From assembly GCF_000426745.1 (NCBI RefSeq), contig NZ_AUFY01000015.1, positions 1-39,778 on the forward strand: a stretch of DNA of 39,778 nucleotides. The letters run 5' to 3'. The notes under the pieces were generated by a model. It worked only from the letters and a program-made list of their open reading frames with translations. It had not been told where the DNA came from and searched no databases. This DNA is from Veillonella montpellierensis DSM 17217 (GTDB taxonomy: Bacteria; Bacillota; Negativicutes; Veillonellales; Veillonellaceae). Of this stretch, positions 8,793 to 17,836 are shown piece by piece. How positions within the stretch are numbered: the first letter of the stretch is position 1; each line of letters opens with the position of its first letter. Both the position numbers and the translations under genes were made by a program.

Positions 8793-10025
8793 CTAGAAAG
8801 TTTTAATTTCAGTTTCTTTAATGGAAGTAGCGATTGTATCAGCTAGTTCTTCAAATGCTGGCAATTGTGCTTCGTGTAAGGCACTTTTAATATCGAGTGG
8901 TTCGCCGACGATTTCCATGTTTTTAAAAGTATCTGTGAATAGAGCTGTCATACGCTTCATAGCAGCAGAGGCCCAAGTGTGATTTCCCACAATGGATACT
9001 TTATGATTGGAGAAGTTAAGGGCTGCTAATTCATGTAAAAACGCATCCATAGCAAGATATAAACCTAGATTATAGGTAGGGGATAAGCATACTAGATGAG
9101 AATATTTCCACGCATCAGAAATAATATACGAAGCATGTGTTTTGGATACATCATACATTTTAATATCTGTAATACCACGTGAGGATAGTAGTCTTGCTAA
9201 TTGTTGTGCCATATCAGCAGTATGTCCATACATGGAGGCGAAAGCGATTACGACGCCTTGTTTTTCTGCAGAATAGGTACTCCAGTATTGGTATTTTTCA
9301 ATGATATAGTTAATGGTTTCTGGAGTGCGATATAAAGGCCCATGAAGTGGAGCGATCATATTAATTGGTAATTTGCTGAGTTTGCGTAGTGCATTTTGCA
9401 CTTGTGGCCCATATTTACCAACAATATTCACGTAGTAACGACGAGCTTCATCTTCATAGCTCAAACTATAGTCAACTTGATCGGCAAAGATGTTACCATT
9501 AACCGTGCCGAATGTACCAAAGGCATCAGCAGAGAATAAGGTGCCTGTCGTAGATTCATAGGTAGCGGTTACTTCTGGCCAGTGAACCATTGGCATGGTG
9601 TAGGTGGTTAATTTGTGAGTACCAAGGTCGAGTACATCACCTTCTTTTACCAAATGGTAATTATCGGGACATGGTGTGCCATAGAATTGTTCAAACATTT
9701 TGAAAGTAGTCGCATTACCAACTAGTGTGACATGGGGGTATTCTTTTACTAAATCCAATAATACCGCACAATGATCAGGTTCCATGTGATTGATTACGAT
9801 ATAATCAAGTTGACGACCATTTAATAAATGATGTACGTTGTTTAAAAATTCATCACGAATCATTTTATCAACAGTGTCAATGACGCAGGTCTTTTCATCG
9901 TCAATAAAATAGGAGTTATAGCTGACTCCATGGGGAATAGGAAATAGATTTTCAAAACGAGGTGTTGTCCAGTCGTTGCTACCAATCCAAAAAATGTTAT
10001 CAGAAATTTTTTGTGCACAATGCAT
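8793..10025 (-). CDS. A-type flavodiiron protein (O2 / NO reductase)
   Basis: 410 residues: an N-terminal beta-lactamase-like diiron domain (1 to about 250) and a C-terminal flavodoxin domain (about 255-400). The iron ligands are visible: HMEPDH (H-x-E-x-D-H), a His in MVHWPE, Asp in SADAFG and His in PLHGP. The FMN phosphate loop is ASMYGHTADM, with SPTYNLG further on. In the family it reduces O2 to water, or NO to N2O, taking electrons from rubredoxin; this protects anaerobes. No rubredoxin module is fused, so the donor must be separate. GAGAGGA lies eight bases before ATG 10025. Monocistronic. Whether O2 or NO is preferred cannot be told. Confidence 0.92.
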   Translation of the reverse strand: MHCAQKISDNIFWIGSNDWTTPRFENLFPIPHGVSYNSYFIDDEKTCVIDTVDKMIRDEFLNNVHHLLNGRQLDYIVINHMEPDHCAVLLDLVKEYPHVTLVGNATTFKMFEQFYGTPCPDNYHLVKEGDVLDLGTHKLTTYTMPMVHWPEVTATYESTTGTLFSADAFGTFGTVNGNIFADQVDYSLSYEDEARRYYVNIVGKYGPQVQNALRKLSKLPINMIAPLHGPLYRTPETINYIIEKYQYWSTYSAEKQGVVIAFASMYGHTADMAQQLARLLSSRGITDIKMYDVSKTHASYIISDAWKYSHLVCLSPTYNLGLYLAMDAFLHELAALNFSNHKVSIVGNHTWASAAMKRMTALFTDTFKNMEIVGEPLDIKSALHEAQLPAFEELADTIATSIKETEIKTF

Positions 10026-10344
10026 TATAATAATCCTCTCTTTGTTAAGTGGTAGAGTGTGCTAAATAGTTAGATTTAGAAAGAGTCACTCATACCTTAT
10101 ACAACACATAATACTCCTAATTATGTAACATTCTATGTTATTTATGATACTAACATTCTCGAAAAATTTCAATATTAATTTTGGTGAAATTATGACGGTT
10201 ACATACTATATAGATAACTACGAATTATGTAACGGTAGAGAAAGAACCGCAGTATAGGACAATTTTTTTATTCATCACACAAAAGGCAAAAGAAAAGTCT
10301 TTACATTGCAAATACCATAGCAAACAAAACGATACGAGAGTGGT

Positions 10345-10370
10345 GAAGGGAGATGAAATCCTCTCCCTTC
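10345..10370. other. Hairpin between purL and the flavodiiron gene
   Basis: GAAGGGAGA pairs perfectly with TCTCCCTTC around an 8-nt loop. No clear T-run follows on the purL strand, so it is only a possible weak terminator for purL. Elsewhere in 10026-10470 an inverted repeat ATTTCA-N13-TGAAAT (about 10166-10190) lies upstream of the flavodiiron gene; function unknown. Confidence 0.4.
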
Positions 10371-10470
10371 GCGTTCAGTATACAAGAAAGTACAATACAT
10401 GACAGAAATCAGATAATAACTATAGTCATTATAGTATGGATATTTTCATCCTAGTAGATAGTCAGGAGTT

Positions 10471-13400
10471 TTATTTGAAATAGGATACACCAGAACTGAA
10501 GAGTGGCATCACTAGATTGCCGGGAATATTTTTGTGAACACCATAGCCATAGCGCTCTACATGAGCCATTTTGCCAAATACTTTGCCATCGGGACTTAAA
10601 AGGCCTTCAATAGCAGCTACGGATTGATTTGGATTATATTGTGCATCCATAGATGCGATACCCGTCATATCCACATATTGAGTGGCGATTTGACCTGTGC
10701 GATTAAATTCGACAATTTGCTTAGGAGAAGCAATGAAACGGCCTTCGCCATGGGAGATTGGTACGGTGTAAATATCTCCTGCTTTCATTTGGCACATCCA
10801 AGGTGATTGGGTAGAAATTATTTTAGTATGTACCATGCGCGATATGTGACGGCCAATTGTATTATACGTAAGGGTTGGGCTGTCTGCGGTTAATGGATGT
10901 ATATGACCTGTTGGCAATAAACCTAATTTGATTAATGCTTGAAAGCCATTGCAAATACCGAGTACTAAACCATCTCGTTTATAGAGCAAGTTTTCTAGGG
11001 ATTCACTCAAGTATTGGTTGCGGAATAGAGTGGCCATAAATTTACCGGCTCCATCAGGTTCATCACCAGCACTAAAGCCACCAGGGAACATGAGTATTTG
11101 ACTTGTGTCTAGTTGTTTTTTTAGTACTTGAATGGATTCTTCTAATTGAGCGATAGTATGGTTGCGTATTATTACCGTATGTACGTGAGCACCTGCTTGT
11201 TCAAAGGCGCGAGCAGAGTCATATTCGCAATTGGTACCAGGAAATACGGGGATTAGTACATGCGGTTTACCGATACTAGGGGTAGCCAGTTTTTTACTAT
11301 GACGATCGTGAATATAGGCGACTGCTTCACCTGAGCCATTAGGCGCATGAATTGGGAAAATCGATGATAATGGCTTTTCATACGCTTGTTGGATTTCATC
11401 GAGGGTAACTATGTTATCCTTCCATTCAATATGTGGTTTGTCGATAGTGGTACCGATAATTTTCACTTCATCGATTTCTAGTAAATGATTGATGGCGGTA
11501 ATATCTACTTCATACAAGAATGATCCTAAGGATGGTTGGAATAAGTAGCCTTCCGCATACTGGTCAAATTTAACGCCAATACGATTGCCTAAGGCCATTT
11601 TACTAACCGCTTCAGGAATACCACCTTCGTCTACCACGTAGGCACTGTATACGCGGCCATGATCAATTTCTTTTTGCAAGATTTGACAATTCTTTTTAAA
11701 AGCCTCCCAATCAGGCGTATCATCAAAGGTGCGAGGAACTTGTAATAAAATTAAACGGTGATTTACATCTTTTAAATCGGGCGATATAATTCGATCTACT
11801 GGCGCTGTAGTTACGGCGAAGGATACTAATGTAGGTGGCACGGTCATATCCATGAAGGTGCCACTCATAGAATCTTTACCACCAATCGCAGCAATGGACA
11901 AACTCTTTTGCGCTTGGTAGGCCCCTAACAAGGCACTAACTGGTTTACCCCATGATTGTGGATTGTCATTGAGTCGTTCAAAATATTCTTGCAATGTTAA
12001 GTATGCATCTTCACGATGGCCCCCTAAGGCTACTAATTTAGCTACAGAGAGTAAGACGGCGTATTGTGCACCATGGAAAGGACTCCAATTGGCTAAGGCT
12101 GGCACAAAGCCGTGGGTCATGATACTAGCGGTTGTCGTTTCACCGTGCAGAACGGGTAATTTGGCAGCCATGCCTTGTACGGGTGTTTTTTGATACTTTC
12201 CGCTATATGGCATAAGCACCGTATTGGCACCGATGGTACTGTCAAAACATTCTTGTAATCCTTGTTGAGAAGCTACGGATAGAGTAGACACTGCATCAAT
12301 CCATTGATCATGAAAATTTTGGACTTTAGCTAGGCCTGTTTTGAAATAGGTCCCTGTAGGAGCGGTAATTGTAGCATTTTGCGTTTGCTTAGCTCCATTG
12401 GTAGATAGAAAATCACGACTAATATCGACAATAGGAACACCTTGCCAAGTCATAACTAATCGGTTGGTATCAGTTACGGCGGCAACTACAGTAGCCTCTA
12501 TATTTTCTTCTTCACAGTACTGGATGAACGCTGGTACATCGTCAGGAGCAATGACTACAGCCATGCGTTCTTGTGATTCTGAAATCGCTAATTCAGTGCC
12601 ATTTAAGCCATCATATTTTTTAGGTACTGCATCTAAATTGATAGTGACTCCGTCGGTTAATTCGCCAATGGCTACGGAAACACCGCCTGCACCGAAATCA
12701 TTACAACGTTTGATTAAGGTGGACACTTCAGAGCGGCGGAATAGACGCTGCAAGTTGCGTTCCGTTAACGGGTTGCCTTTTTGTACTTCTGCACCACAGG
12801 TGTCGAGCGATGTTAGGGTATGCTCTTTAGAGGATCCCGTAGCACCACCACAACCATCACGGCCTGTTTTTCCTCCGATGAGTAGGATTACGTCGCCTGG
12901 TACAGGACTTTCACGGCGTACATTAGCCCGTGGTACAGCACCAATAACGGCACCTATTTCCATGTGTTTTGCCACAAATCCATCATGATAATACTCTTTG
13001 ACTTCGCCCGTAGCTAAACCGATTTGATTGCCGTAGGATGCATATCCACGCGCTGCCTCTTGTGTGATTTTTCGTTGTGGCAACTTTCCACGTAGTGTTT
13101 GTGATAGTGGTGTTCGTGGATCTCCAGAACCCGTAACACGCATAGCTTGATATACATAGGCACGTCCACTTAATGGGTCACGAATACAACCGCCAAGGCA
13201 AGTGGCAGCACCACCAAATGGCTCAATTTCAGTAGGATGATTATGTGTTTCGTTTTTAAATAGTAAGAGCCATTCTTCCTCTTCTCCATTCACATCTACG
13301 GGAACAACAATTGTGCAAGCGTTAATTTCTTCCGATTCATCAAGTGCTTGTAACGCTCCTTGATGGCGTAATTCTTTCATAGCAAGGGTAGCCATGTCCA

Positions 13401-14214
13401 TTAAGGATCTAGGTTTCGATGTTTCTGTATAGATAGATGATCTACCTGCCATATATTCATCAAAGGTTTGCTGAATAGGATAGGTAAAGCGCTTCTGTTC
13501 GATGTCGATAGAGGTTAATTCTGTCATAAATGTAGTATGACGACAGTGATCAGACCAATAGGTATCTAAAACGCGAATTTCAGCGATAGAAGGATCTCGT
13601 TGTTCTTCTTCTTTGAAATATTCTTGAATGACCTCTAGATCACGTATTGTCATAGCTAATTGTAAGTTATCGTGCATACTAGATAACTCTTTATGACTAT
13701 AGTTGATAAAATTATGTAGCACTTCTACAGATTTTGGCGCCAGTTCTTGCCATTCTAATGAAGTAGGTATGTCTAACGAGGCTTGACGAGTATCAATAGG
13801 ATTGATTAGGTAGTTCTGAATTGTAGTTTCTTCGTCTGGCGTAAACGTACCACCAATTACGAAAACGCGTGCAGTACGGACTGTGTGACCTGTCTGTAAT
13901 GTGAGCATATTGATACATTGCTCCGCAGAATCAGCTCGTTGGTCATATTGTCCTGGTACATATTCCGTAGCGAGAACAAAGGATGGCGTTGGTATTGGTA
14001 ACTCGTGAAATACTTCATCTACAGGTGGTTCCGAGAAAATGAGTTGTGTAGCACGATCCATATCATCCGCAGTTACACCTTCTATATCATAGCGTTCGTA
14101 GATAGTAACAGATGTAGCGGGTAGGGATAATTCATTTGTTAGTGTTTCTAATAGATGCTTTGCTTCATGGGCAAAGGCGGATCGTTTGGTAACAAATAAA
14201 CGATAGATAGACAT
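10471..14214 (-). CDS. purL: Phosphoribosylformylglycinamidine synthase, large single-chain form
   Basis: 1,247 residues, the long type in which PurS-like, PurL synthetase and PurQ glutaminase parts are fused. An N-terminal PurS-like region (about 1-150) is followed by two AIRS-type ATP-binding halves (KNETHNHPTEIEPFGGAATC, DPLSGRAYVY, GNQIGLATG, then AIGGKDSMSGTF) and, from about residue 985, a class I glutaminase with nucleophile Cys in LGICNGFQAL (about 1090) and His/Glu in ISHGEGRF (about 1152). It converts FGAR, glutamine and ATP to FGAM in purine synthesis. AGGAGGT precedes ATG 14214. It is transcribed away from the other pur genes, divergent from lysR. A minus-strand TATAAT (14304-14309) is a possible -10 element with a poor -35. 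Confidence 0.95.
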   Translation of the reverse strand: MSIYRLFVTKRSAFAHEAKHLLETLTNELSLPATSVTIYERYDIEGVTADDMDRATQLIFSEPPVDEVFHELPIPTPSFVLATEYVPGQYDQRADSAEQCINMLTLQTGHTVRTARVFVIGGTFTPDEETTIQNYLINPIDTRQASLDIPTSLEWQELAPKSVEVLHNFINYSHKELSSMHDNLQLAMTIRDLEVIQEYFKEEEQRDPSIAEIRVLDTYWSDHCRHTTFMTELTSIDIEQKRFTYPIQQTFDEYMAGRSSIYTETSKPRSLMDMATLAMKELRHQGALQALDESEEINACTIVVPVDVNGEEEEWLLLFKNETHNHPTEIEPFGGAATCLGGCIRDPLSGRAYVYQAMRVTGSGDPRTPLSQTLRGKLPQRKITQEAARGYASYGNQIGLATGEVKEYYHDGFVAKHMEIGAVIGAVPRANVRRESPVPGDVILLIGGKTGRDGCGGATGSSKEHTLTSLDTCGAEVQKGNPLTERNLQRLFRRSEVSTLIKRCNDFGAGGVSVAIGELTDGVTINLDAVPKKYDGLNGTELAISESQERMAVVIAPDDVPAFIQYCEEENIEATVVAAVTDTNRLVMTWQGVPIVDISRDFLSTNGAKQTQNATITAPTGTYFKTGLAKVQNFHDQWIDAVSTLSVASQQGLQECFDSTIGANTVLMPYSGKYQKTPVQGMAAKLPVLHGETTTASIMTHGFVPALANWSPFHGAQYAVLLSVAKLVALGGHREDAYLTLQEYFERLNDNPQSWGKPVSALLGAYQAQKSLSIAAIGGKDSMSGTFMDMTVPPTLVSFAVTTAPVDRIISPDLKDVNHRLILLQVPRTFDDTPDWEAFKKNCQILQKEIDHGRVYSAYVVDEGGIPEAVSKMALGNRIGVKFDQYAEGYLFQPSLGSFLYEVDITAINHLLEIDEVKIIGTTIDKPHIEWKDNIVTLDEIQQAYEKPLSSIFPIHAPNGSGEAVAYIHDRHSKKLATPSIGKPHVLIPVFPGTNCEYDSARAFEQAGAHVHTVIIRNHTIAQLEESIQVLKKQLDTSQILMFPGGFSAGDEPDGAGKFMATLFRNQYLSESLENLLYKRDGLVLGICNGFQALIKLGLLPTGHIHPLTADSPTLTYNTIGRHISRMVHTKIISTQSPWMCQMKAGDIYTVPISHGEGRFIASPKQIVEFNRTGQIATQYVDMTGIASMDAQYNPNQSVAAIEGLLSPDGKVFGKMAHVERYGYGVHKNIPGNLVMPLFSSGVSYFK

Positions 14215-14427
14215 AGTACCTCCTAAGTGTGCTTTTGGATAATGAAGTATGAAGATACAGGCATTGTATAGGTAGTGATATGCATATATTGGTTCTACTC
14301 ACAATTATAGCCTGTACAATTGACAATTTTAGTATAAACGGTTTAGACTTATAAGTAAAGGTAATACAAGTTAATTGAAGGATTAGAAATAATAATAAAA
14401 GAGACTTATGAGTCATAGGAGGATATA

Positions 14428-14562
14428 ATGTATGACCCTATGATGATGGTTTGTCTACATCGGGTATCGCTAGGTTTAGATGGTTATTGTATGACAGATA
14501 CGATAAACCTACTAGTAGGCAAGTTGTGTTATAGGTATGCTAGTATATGTGCTAGCATATAA
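14428..14562 (+). CDS. Possible 44-residue small ORF upstream of the LysR gene
   Basis: ATG 14428 follows AGGAGG (14417-14422) by five bases, an unusually good ribosome site for otherwise non-coding DNA. The frame runs 44 codons to TAA and encodes a peptide with three consecutive Met residues and Cys. Its last codons lie in the hairpin at 14536-14559, so translation could affect that structure. I know no homologue. It may be a leader peptide for the LysR gene or a chance ORF. Confidence 0.25.
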   Translation: MYDPMMMVCLHRVSLGLDGYCMTDTINLLVGKLCYRYASICASI

Positions 14563-14580
14563 TTTTACTAGTTTTTTTTT
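14536..14580 (+). terminator. Hairpin with downstream T-run before lysR (possible attenuator)
   Basis: TATGCTAG (14536-14543) pairs with CTAGCATA (14552-14559). An uninterrupted run of about ten T begins about 12 bases later. The offset T-run makes simple termination uncertain. Confidence 0.35.
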
Positions 14581-14630
14581 GTTAACGTGTATAGATAGAG
14601 TGCAGCATGAATTGATGTAAGGGAGGTATT

Positions 14631-15512
14631 ATGGCTATATCTACTGATTTGTATCGCACATTTTTTAGTGTCGGTATGTATTTATCGTTTTCCATGGCGG
14701 CTAAAGAAATCGGAGTATCGCAATCGGCTATTAGTCAAAGTATTAAACAGTTGGAAAGCGAATTAGAGATGAAATTGTTTGTGAGAACCACCAAGTCGGT
14801 GTCATTTACACCTGAGGGAAAAGAATTATTTGATGCGGTGGCACAGGCATTTGCCATATTAGATAATGGTATCGTTCAATTACGTGAACGCATTCATAAT
14901 CAATATGAAAGTTTGCAGCTAGCGGTGCCAGATACATTATGTCGCCATTTTTTATTACCCTATTTACAACGATGGAAAATGGCAAGCCCTAAAAGTGGGT
15001 TGCATATTACAAATCGTCCATCTCCAGATTGTGTGGACATGGTGTTACAACAAGAAGCTCAATTGGCGATTGTGAATCATTATGATGCACTTCTTACTAA
15101 TCCACAATTAGAAGTAATTCCCTTATTGACGGTGCAAGATTGTTTTGTAGGCGGCAGTACATATCGTGATGTGGGGACTTTGGATTTACAGGCATTACTA
15201 GAAGAACCTCTCTTGTTATTATCAAAAGGGGCTGCTAGCCGTACTTTTTTTGATGACTTAACGAATGGTGCATGTCATAAGCCGGCTTTTGAACTAGGAA
15301 GCTTAGATGTTATATTGGATTTGGTTGAAATCAATATGGGCATTGCTTTATTGCCGTTAATGATGGTAGAAGAAAAAATTAATAATGGTAGTGTAGTCAT
15401 GATCGATACTACTGTATCCCTACCAACACGTCAGATTGTGTTAGTCCGTTCACGGCGAACACCGCTATCACAAGGGGCAGAAGACTTTATTAATTTGTTA
15501 ACAAAGGTATAA
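14631..15512 (+). CDS. LysR-family transcriptional regulator
   Basis: 293 residues, typical length. The N-terminal winged helix-turn-helix is clear: FSMAAKEIGVSQSAISQSIK, then LESELEMKLFVRTTKSVSFTPEG (helix-turn-helix at about 20-40). A periplasmic-binding-like effector domain follows (about 90-290). GGGAGG is placed correctly before ATG 14631. It is divergent from purL and upstream of xpt, so either could be a target, as could the gene itself. The effector is not predictable. A terminator follows at 15567. Confidence 0.88.
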   Translation: MAISTDLYRTFFSVGMYLSFSMAAKEIGVSQSAISQSIKQLESELEMKLFVRTTKSVSFTPEGKELFDAVAQAFAILDNGIVQLRERIHNQYESLQLAVPDTLCRHFLLPYLQRWKMASPKSGLHITNRPSPDCVDMVLQQEAQLAIVNHYDALLTNPQLEVIPLLTVQDCFVGGSTYRDVGTLDLQALLEEPLLLLSKGAASRTFFDDLTNGACHKPAFELGSLDVILDLVEINMGIALLPLMMVEEKINNGSVVMIDTTVSLPTRQIVLVRSRRTPLSQGAEDFINLLTKV

Positions 15513-15566
15513 TGTATATGATATAATACTATCTATGATGTAGAAGGATATAGAAATTAATAGTCT

Positions 15567-15606
15567 ATAGATGTATTAATCTATGATGGTAATACATCTA
15601 TTTTTA
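15567..15606 (+). terminator. Terminator between lysR and xpt
   Basis: ATAGATGTATTA pairs perfectly with TAATACATCTAT, followed by TTTT. I looked for a guanine-riboswitch core upstream of xpt and did not find one, so this is most simply the lysR terminator. Confidence 0.75.
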
Positions 15607-15652
15607 TATATCCTATAGCGACTCACATAAAGAATACTGGAGGATTTATTTA

Positions 15653-16228
15653 ATGGAAATACTAAAACAGAGGATTAATGAAGAAGGGCGCGTACTAGAT
15701 AATCGTGTGTTAAAAGTAGATAGCTTTTTAAATCACCAAATTGATCCTGCTTTATTTCAAGCCATTGGCAAAGAAATTGCGAAACGGTTTGAAGGAAAAC
15801 AGATTGATCGTATTGTTACCATCGAAGCATCAGGCATTGCGTTAGCACTCATGGCGGCCATTGAAATGAATGTGCCATTGGTGTTTGCTCGTAAGAAAAA
15901 ATCGATTCTTATGACTGATGAAGTGTATCACTCTGTAGTATATTCGTATACAAAAGAAGAAAATTATGATGTAACTGTGTCGAAACGGTTTTTGCCAGCC
16001 GGTGAACATGTGTTAATCATTGATGATTTTTTGGCAAGTGGGGAAGCGGCTATGGGTCTTGCTAAATTGGTAGAATCTGCTGGTGATACGGTAGAAGGAA
16101 TTGCCATTGTTATCGAAAAGTCCTTTCAGCCTGGTCGTGAACGATTAGAACGAGCTGGTTATCATGTAGAATCGTTGATTCGTATTGAACGATTTGAAGA
16201 TAATCGATGCATATTTGTAGAAGATTAA
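15653..16228 (+). CDS. xpt: Xanthine phosphoribosyltransferase
   Basis: 191 residues, the usual size of Firmicute Xpt. The start MEILKQRINEEGRVLDNRVL and the hood region VDSFLNHQIDP are characteristic. The PRPP-binding loop is VLIIDDFLASGEA at about 122-134. EASGIALA (about 60) forms the pyrophosphate loop region. It converts xanthine and PRPP to XMP for purine salvage. GGAGG precedes ATG 15653 at good distance. It is followed after 28 bp by two paralogous unknown genes, probably in the same transcript. Confidence 0.93.
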   Translation: MEILKQRINEEGRVLDNRVLKVDSFLNHQIDPALFQAIGKEIAKRFEGKQIDRIVTIEASGIALALMAAIEMNVPLVFARKKKSILMTDEVYHSVVYSYTKEENYDVTVSKRFLPAGEHVLIIDDFLASGEAAMGLAKLVESAGDTVEGIAIVIEKSFQPGRERLERAGYHVESLIRIERFEDNRCIFVED

Positions 16229-16256
16229 TTACTAGTAAATAAAGGGGATAGTAGTC

Positions 16257-16802
16257 ATGAATGATAAAGCAAAAGCCTTTGAATCGTATTTAAAACAAGA
16301 ACATATTCATTGTTTTCTTAAAGAGGAACGAAATGATAAATTACATACTGTTCTTTATAAAACCTATATTGATTGTGAAGACCAGAAATTGCCAGTATTC
16401 GTGGTATTAGACGATAGTGCCTTTTCCTATATTCGCATCGCTGTAACTGAAACGCCTGTTGCTAAAACTCGTCAAAAAGAGGTTTTAGTGAAACTTAATA
16501 AATTAAATGATGGCTATAAAGTATCTAAATACTATATTAGTAGTTATGATGATATTTTATATATGGATATGAGTGTGCCTTGCTTGCCAAAAACGTTTGA
16601 TAGTAGTTTAGTGCTTCATTTAATTAGTGGCATTGCGATTCCTCATTTAGAAGAAATGTATCGTTCTATTATGAGTATAGTAATGACGAAAGCACAAGCG
16701 GCGAAGGCTAAGGCGCAAAGAGATGCCGTAAAATCGCAGGTGGCAACAAGTACAGCGCAAGGTGGAAAACCTAAAGCGAAGGGACGTAAACCGAGAAAAT
16801 AG
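16257..16802 (+). CDS. Small YbjN-like protein with basic tail (paralogue 1)
   Basis: 181 residues. The body (1-145) has the alternating helix/strand look of YbjN-like or secretion-chaperone-like domains: an opening helix KAKAFESYLKQEHI, strand LPVFVVLDDS, and a long helix ending EEMYRSIMSIV. No catalytic motif is seen. The last 37 residues are Ala/Lys-rich and strongly basic (KAKAQRDAVK, KPKAKGRKPRK), suggesting nucleic-acid or anionic-surface binding. It shares layout with the next gene (AFE.YLK.E.., PVFVVLD/PLFVILD), so they are probably an old tandem duplication. Downstream of xpt by 28 bp with GGGG-type ribosome site. Function unknown; YbjN assignment tentative. Confidence 0.7.
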   Translation: MNDKAKAFESYLKQEHIHCFLKEERNDKLHTVLYKTYIDCEDQKLPVFVVLDDSAFSYIRIAVTETPVAKTRQKEVLVKLNKLNDGYKVSKYYISSYDDILYMDMSVPCLPKTFDSSLVLHLISGIAIPHLEEMYRSIMSIVMTKAQAAKAKAQRDAVKSQVATSTAQGGKPKAKGRKPRK

Positions 16803-16822
16803 TTGCTAGATGAGGAGTCAGT

Positions 16823-17353
16823 ATGAATCAAAAAAGTCAAGCTTTTGAAGAATTTTTGAAATCAGAGCAAGTCGATTGTTTTGAACGTAAGGACTTTAAA
16901 GATGAAGATGGTACCGTAGTGTACCGTTCGTATATTCAAAGTCCTATTGGCAATATGCCGTTATTTGTTATTTTGGATTCCACCATTTATGGTGTCCTTC
17001 GTGTCGTGTTAGGACCGGAAATCGTGACAGCCGATAATTTGGAGGACATTAATCGCTTGTTAAATCGAGAAAATGCTTGTTACAAAAATTTCAAACTATA
17101 TGTAGATATAGACGATCATAGTGTATATTTGGATACGGTGTATATGAGTACAGCTGATGTTTTTGAACCAGGTTTGTTGTATGCATTAATGGCGCAAGTG
17201 GTTGATTATATTCCTCATGTGGTGGGAGAATTAAAAGAAGCATTTCATTTAGACGGTCGCTTTGTGAGTCCCTTAGAACAGCATGCACAAGAACATTTTC
17301 AAGAGCGAGTGGCAGAAGTAAAAGCGGAAATGGCAACGCATAAAAAGAACTAG
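16823..17353 (+). CDS. Small YbjN-like protein (paralogue 2)
   Basis: 176 residues, starting 20 bp after the previous gene with GAGGAG before ATG 16823. It opens with KSQAFEEFLKSEQVDCFERK and repeats the order of its neighbour (helix, GNMPLFVILDS strand, RVVLGPEIV, then YVDIDDHSVYLDT), but has an acidic/amphipathic C-terminal helix (about 150-176) instead of a basic tail. The opposite charge of the two tails suggests the pair might bind each other; this is inference. A terminator at 17524 ends the probable xpt operon. No known function. Confidence 0.7.
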   Translation: MNQKSQAFEEFLKSEQVDCFERKDFKDEDGTVVYRSYIQSPIGNMPLFVILDSTIYGVLRVVLGPEIVTADNLEDINRLLNRENACYKNFKLYVDIDDHSVYLDTVYMSTADVFEPGLLYALMAQVVDYIPHVVGELKEAFHLDGRFVSPLEQHAQEHFQERVAEVKAEMATHKKN

Positions 17354-17523
17354 TTCTATTTGTATAGTTTGTATACGATCATTGACATGACTAGCATATT
17401 GCTAGTGATACTATGTATGATAGATGACCATATACATAGAGCGATGCTATTATTAAGAACTGAATTATGACTATTTTGTGCAATGACTATGATTGTCGTA
17501 GCATAATGCATTGATAGTACTAC

Positions 17524-17569
17524 AACAGATGATATGGGAATGGAATAGTCCCATGTTGTCTGTTTTTTT
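17524..17569 (+). terminator. Terminator of the xpt operon
   Basis: CAGATGATATGGGA (17526-17539) pairs with TCCCATGTTGTCTG (17549-17562) using two G-U pairs, followed by a run of about eight T. Confidence 0.85.
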
Positions 17570-17717
17570 AGGAGAAGTTTTGATCACTGTAGCTGGATAT
17601 CATTGATGCTTTCTATTAGCATGTAGGGTGTATGTTGTAATTGTATAACCCTTGCTACAGATTAAAAAGTTCGTAATAATAGATAAATAATGTAAAAATA
17701 TTGATGTTAAAAGTTTT

Positions 17718-17730
17718 AATGTTCGGAATA
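17718..17730 (-). promoter_or_regulatory. PurBox-like element upstream of the pur promoter
   Basis: AATGTTCGGAATA matches 12 of 13 positions of the inverse Bacillus PurR box (AWWGTTCGGWWWT). A weaker GTTCGTAATA lies at 17669 and CGAA at 17734. It is about 50 bp upstream of the -35 element, a place where PurR boxes occur in Bacillus. The classical CGAA-N24-TTCG pair is absent, so assignment to PurR is tentative. Confidence 0.4.
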
Positions 17731-17776
17731 TAACGAATTATATTGAAAATAAAAAATAAAATATTCAAATAAAAGA

Positions 17777-17805
17777 TTGACGGATATAGCGTGGTTTGGT
17801 ACAAT
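17777..17805 (+). promoter_or_regulatory. Sigma-A-type promoter of the pur operon
   Basis: TTGACG, 17 bp, TACAAT, preceded by A/T-rich DNA that could act as an UP element. Transcription should start near 17812, giving a leader of about 225 nt before purE. Confidence 0.8.
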
Positions 17806-17836
17806 TTTACTATGATAAAAAAGAGAGGTGATATCC

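Noticed and set aside
12398..12988. 196-codon plus-strand ORF within purL
   Set aside because: Antisense shadow of a clearly conserved purL region.
14165..14416. 83-codon minus-strand ORF overlapping the purL start
   Set aside because: Out of frame with purL, overlaps its ribosome site and has low-complexity hydrophobic composition; purL has the better start.
15513..15652. Possible guanine riboswitch before xpt
   Set aside because: The conserved core of purine riboswitches was not found; the hairpin plus T-run explains the sequence as a terminator.
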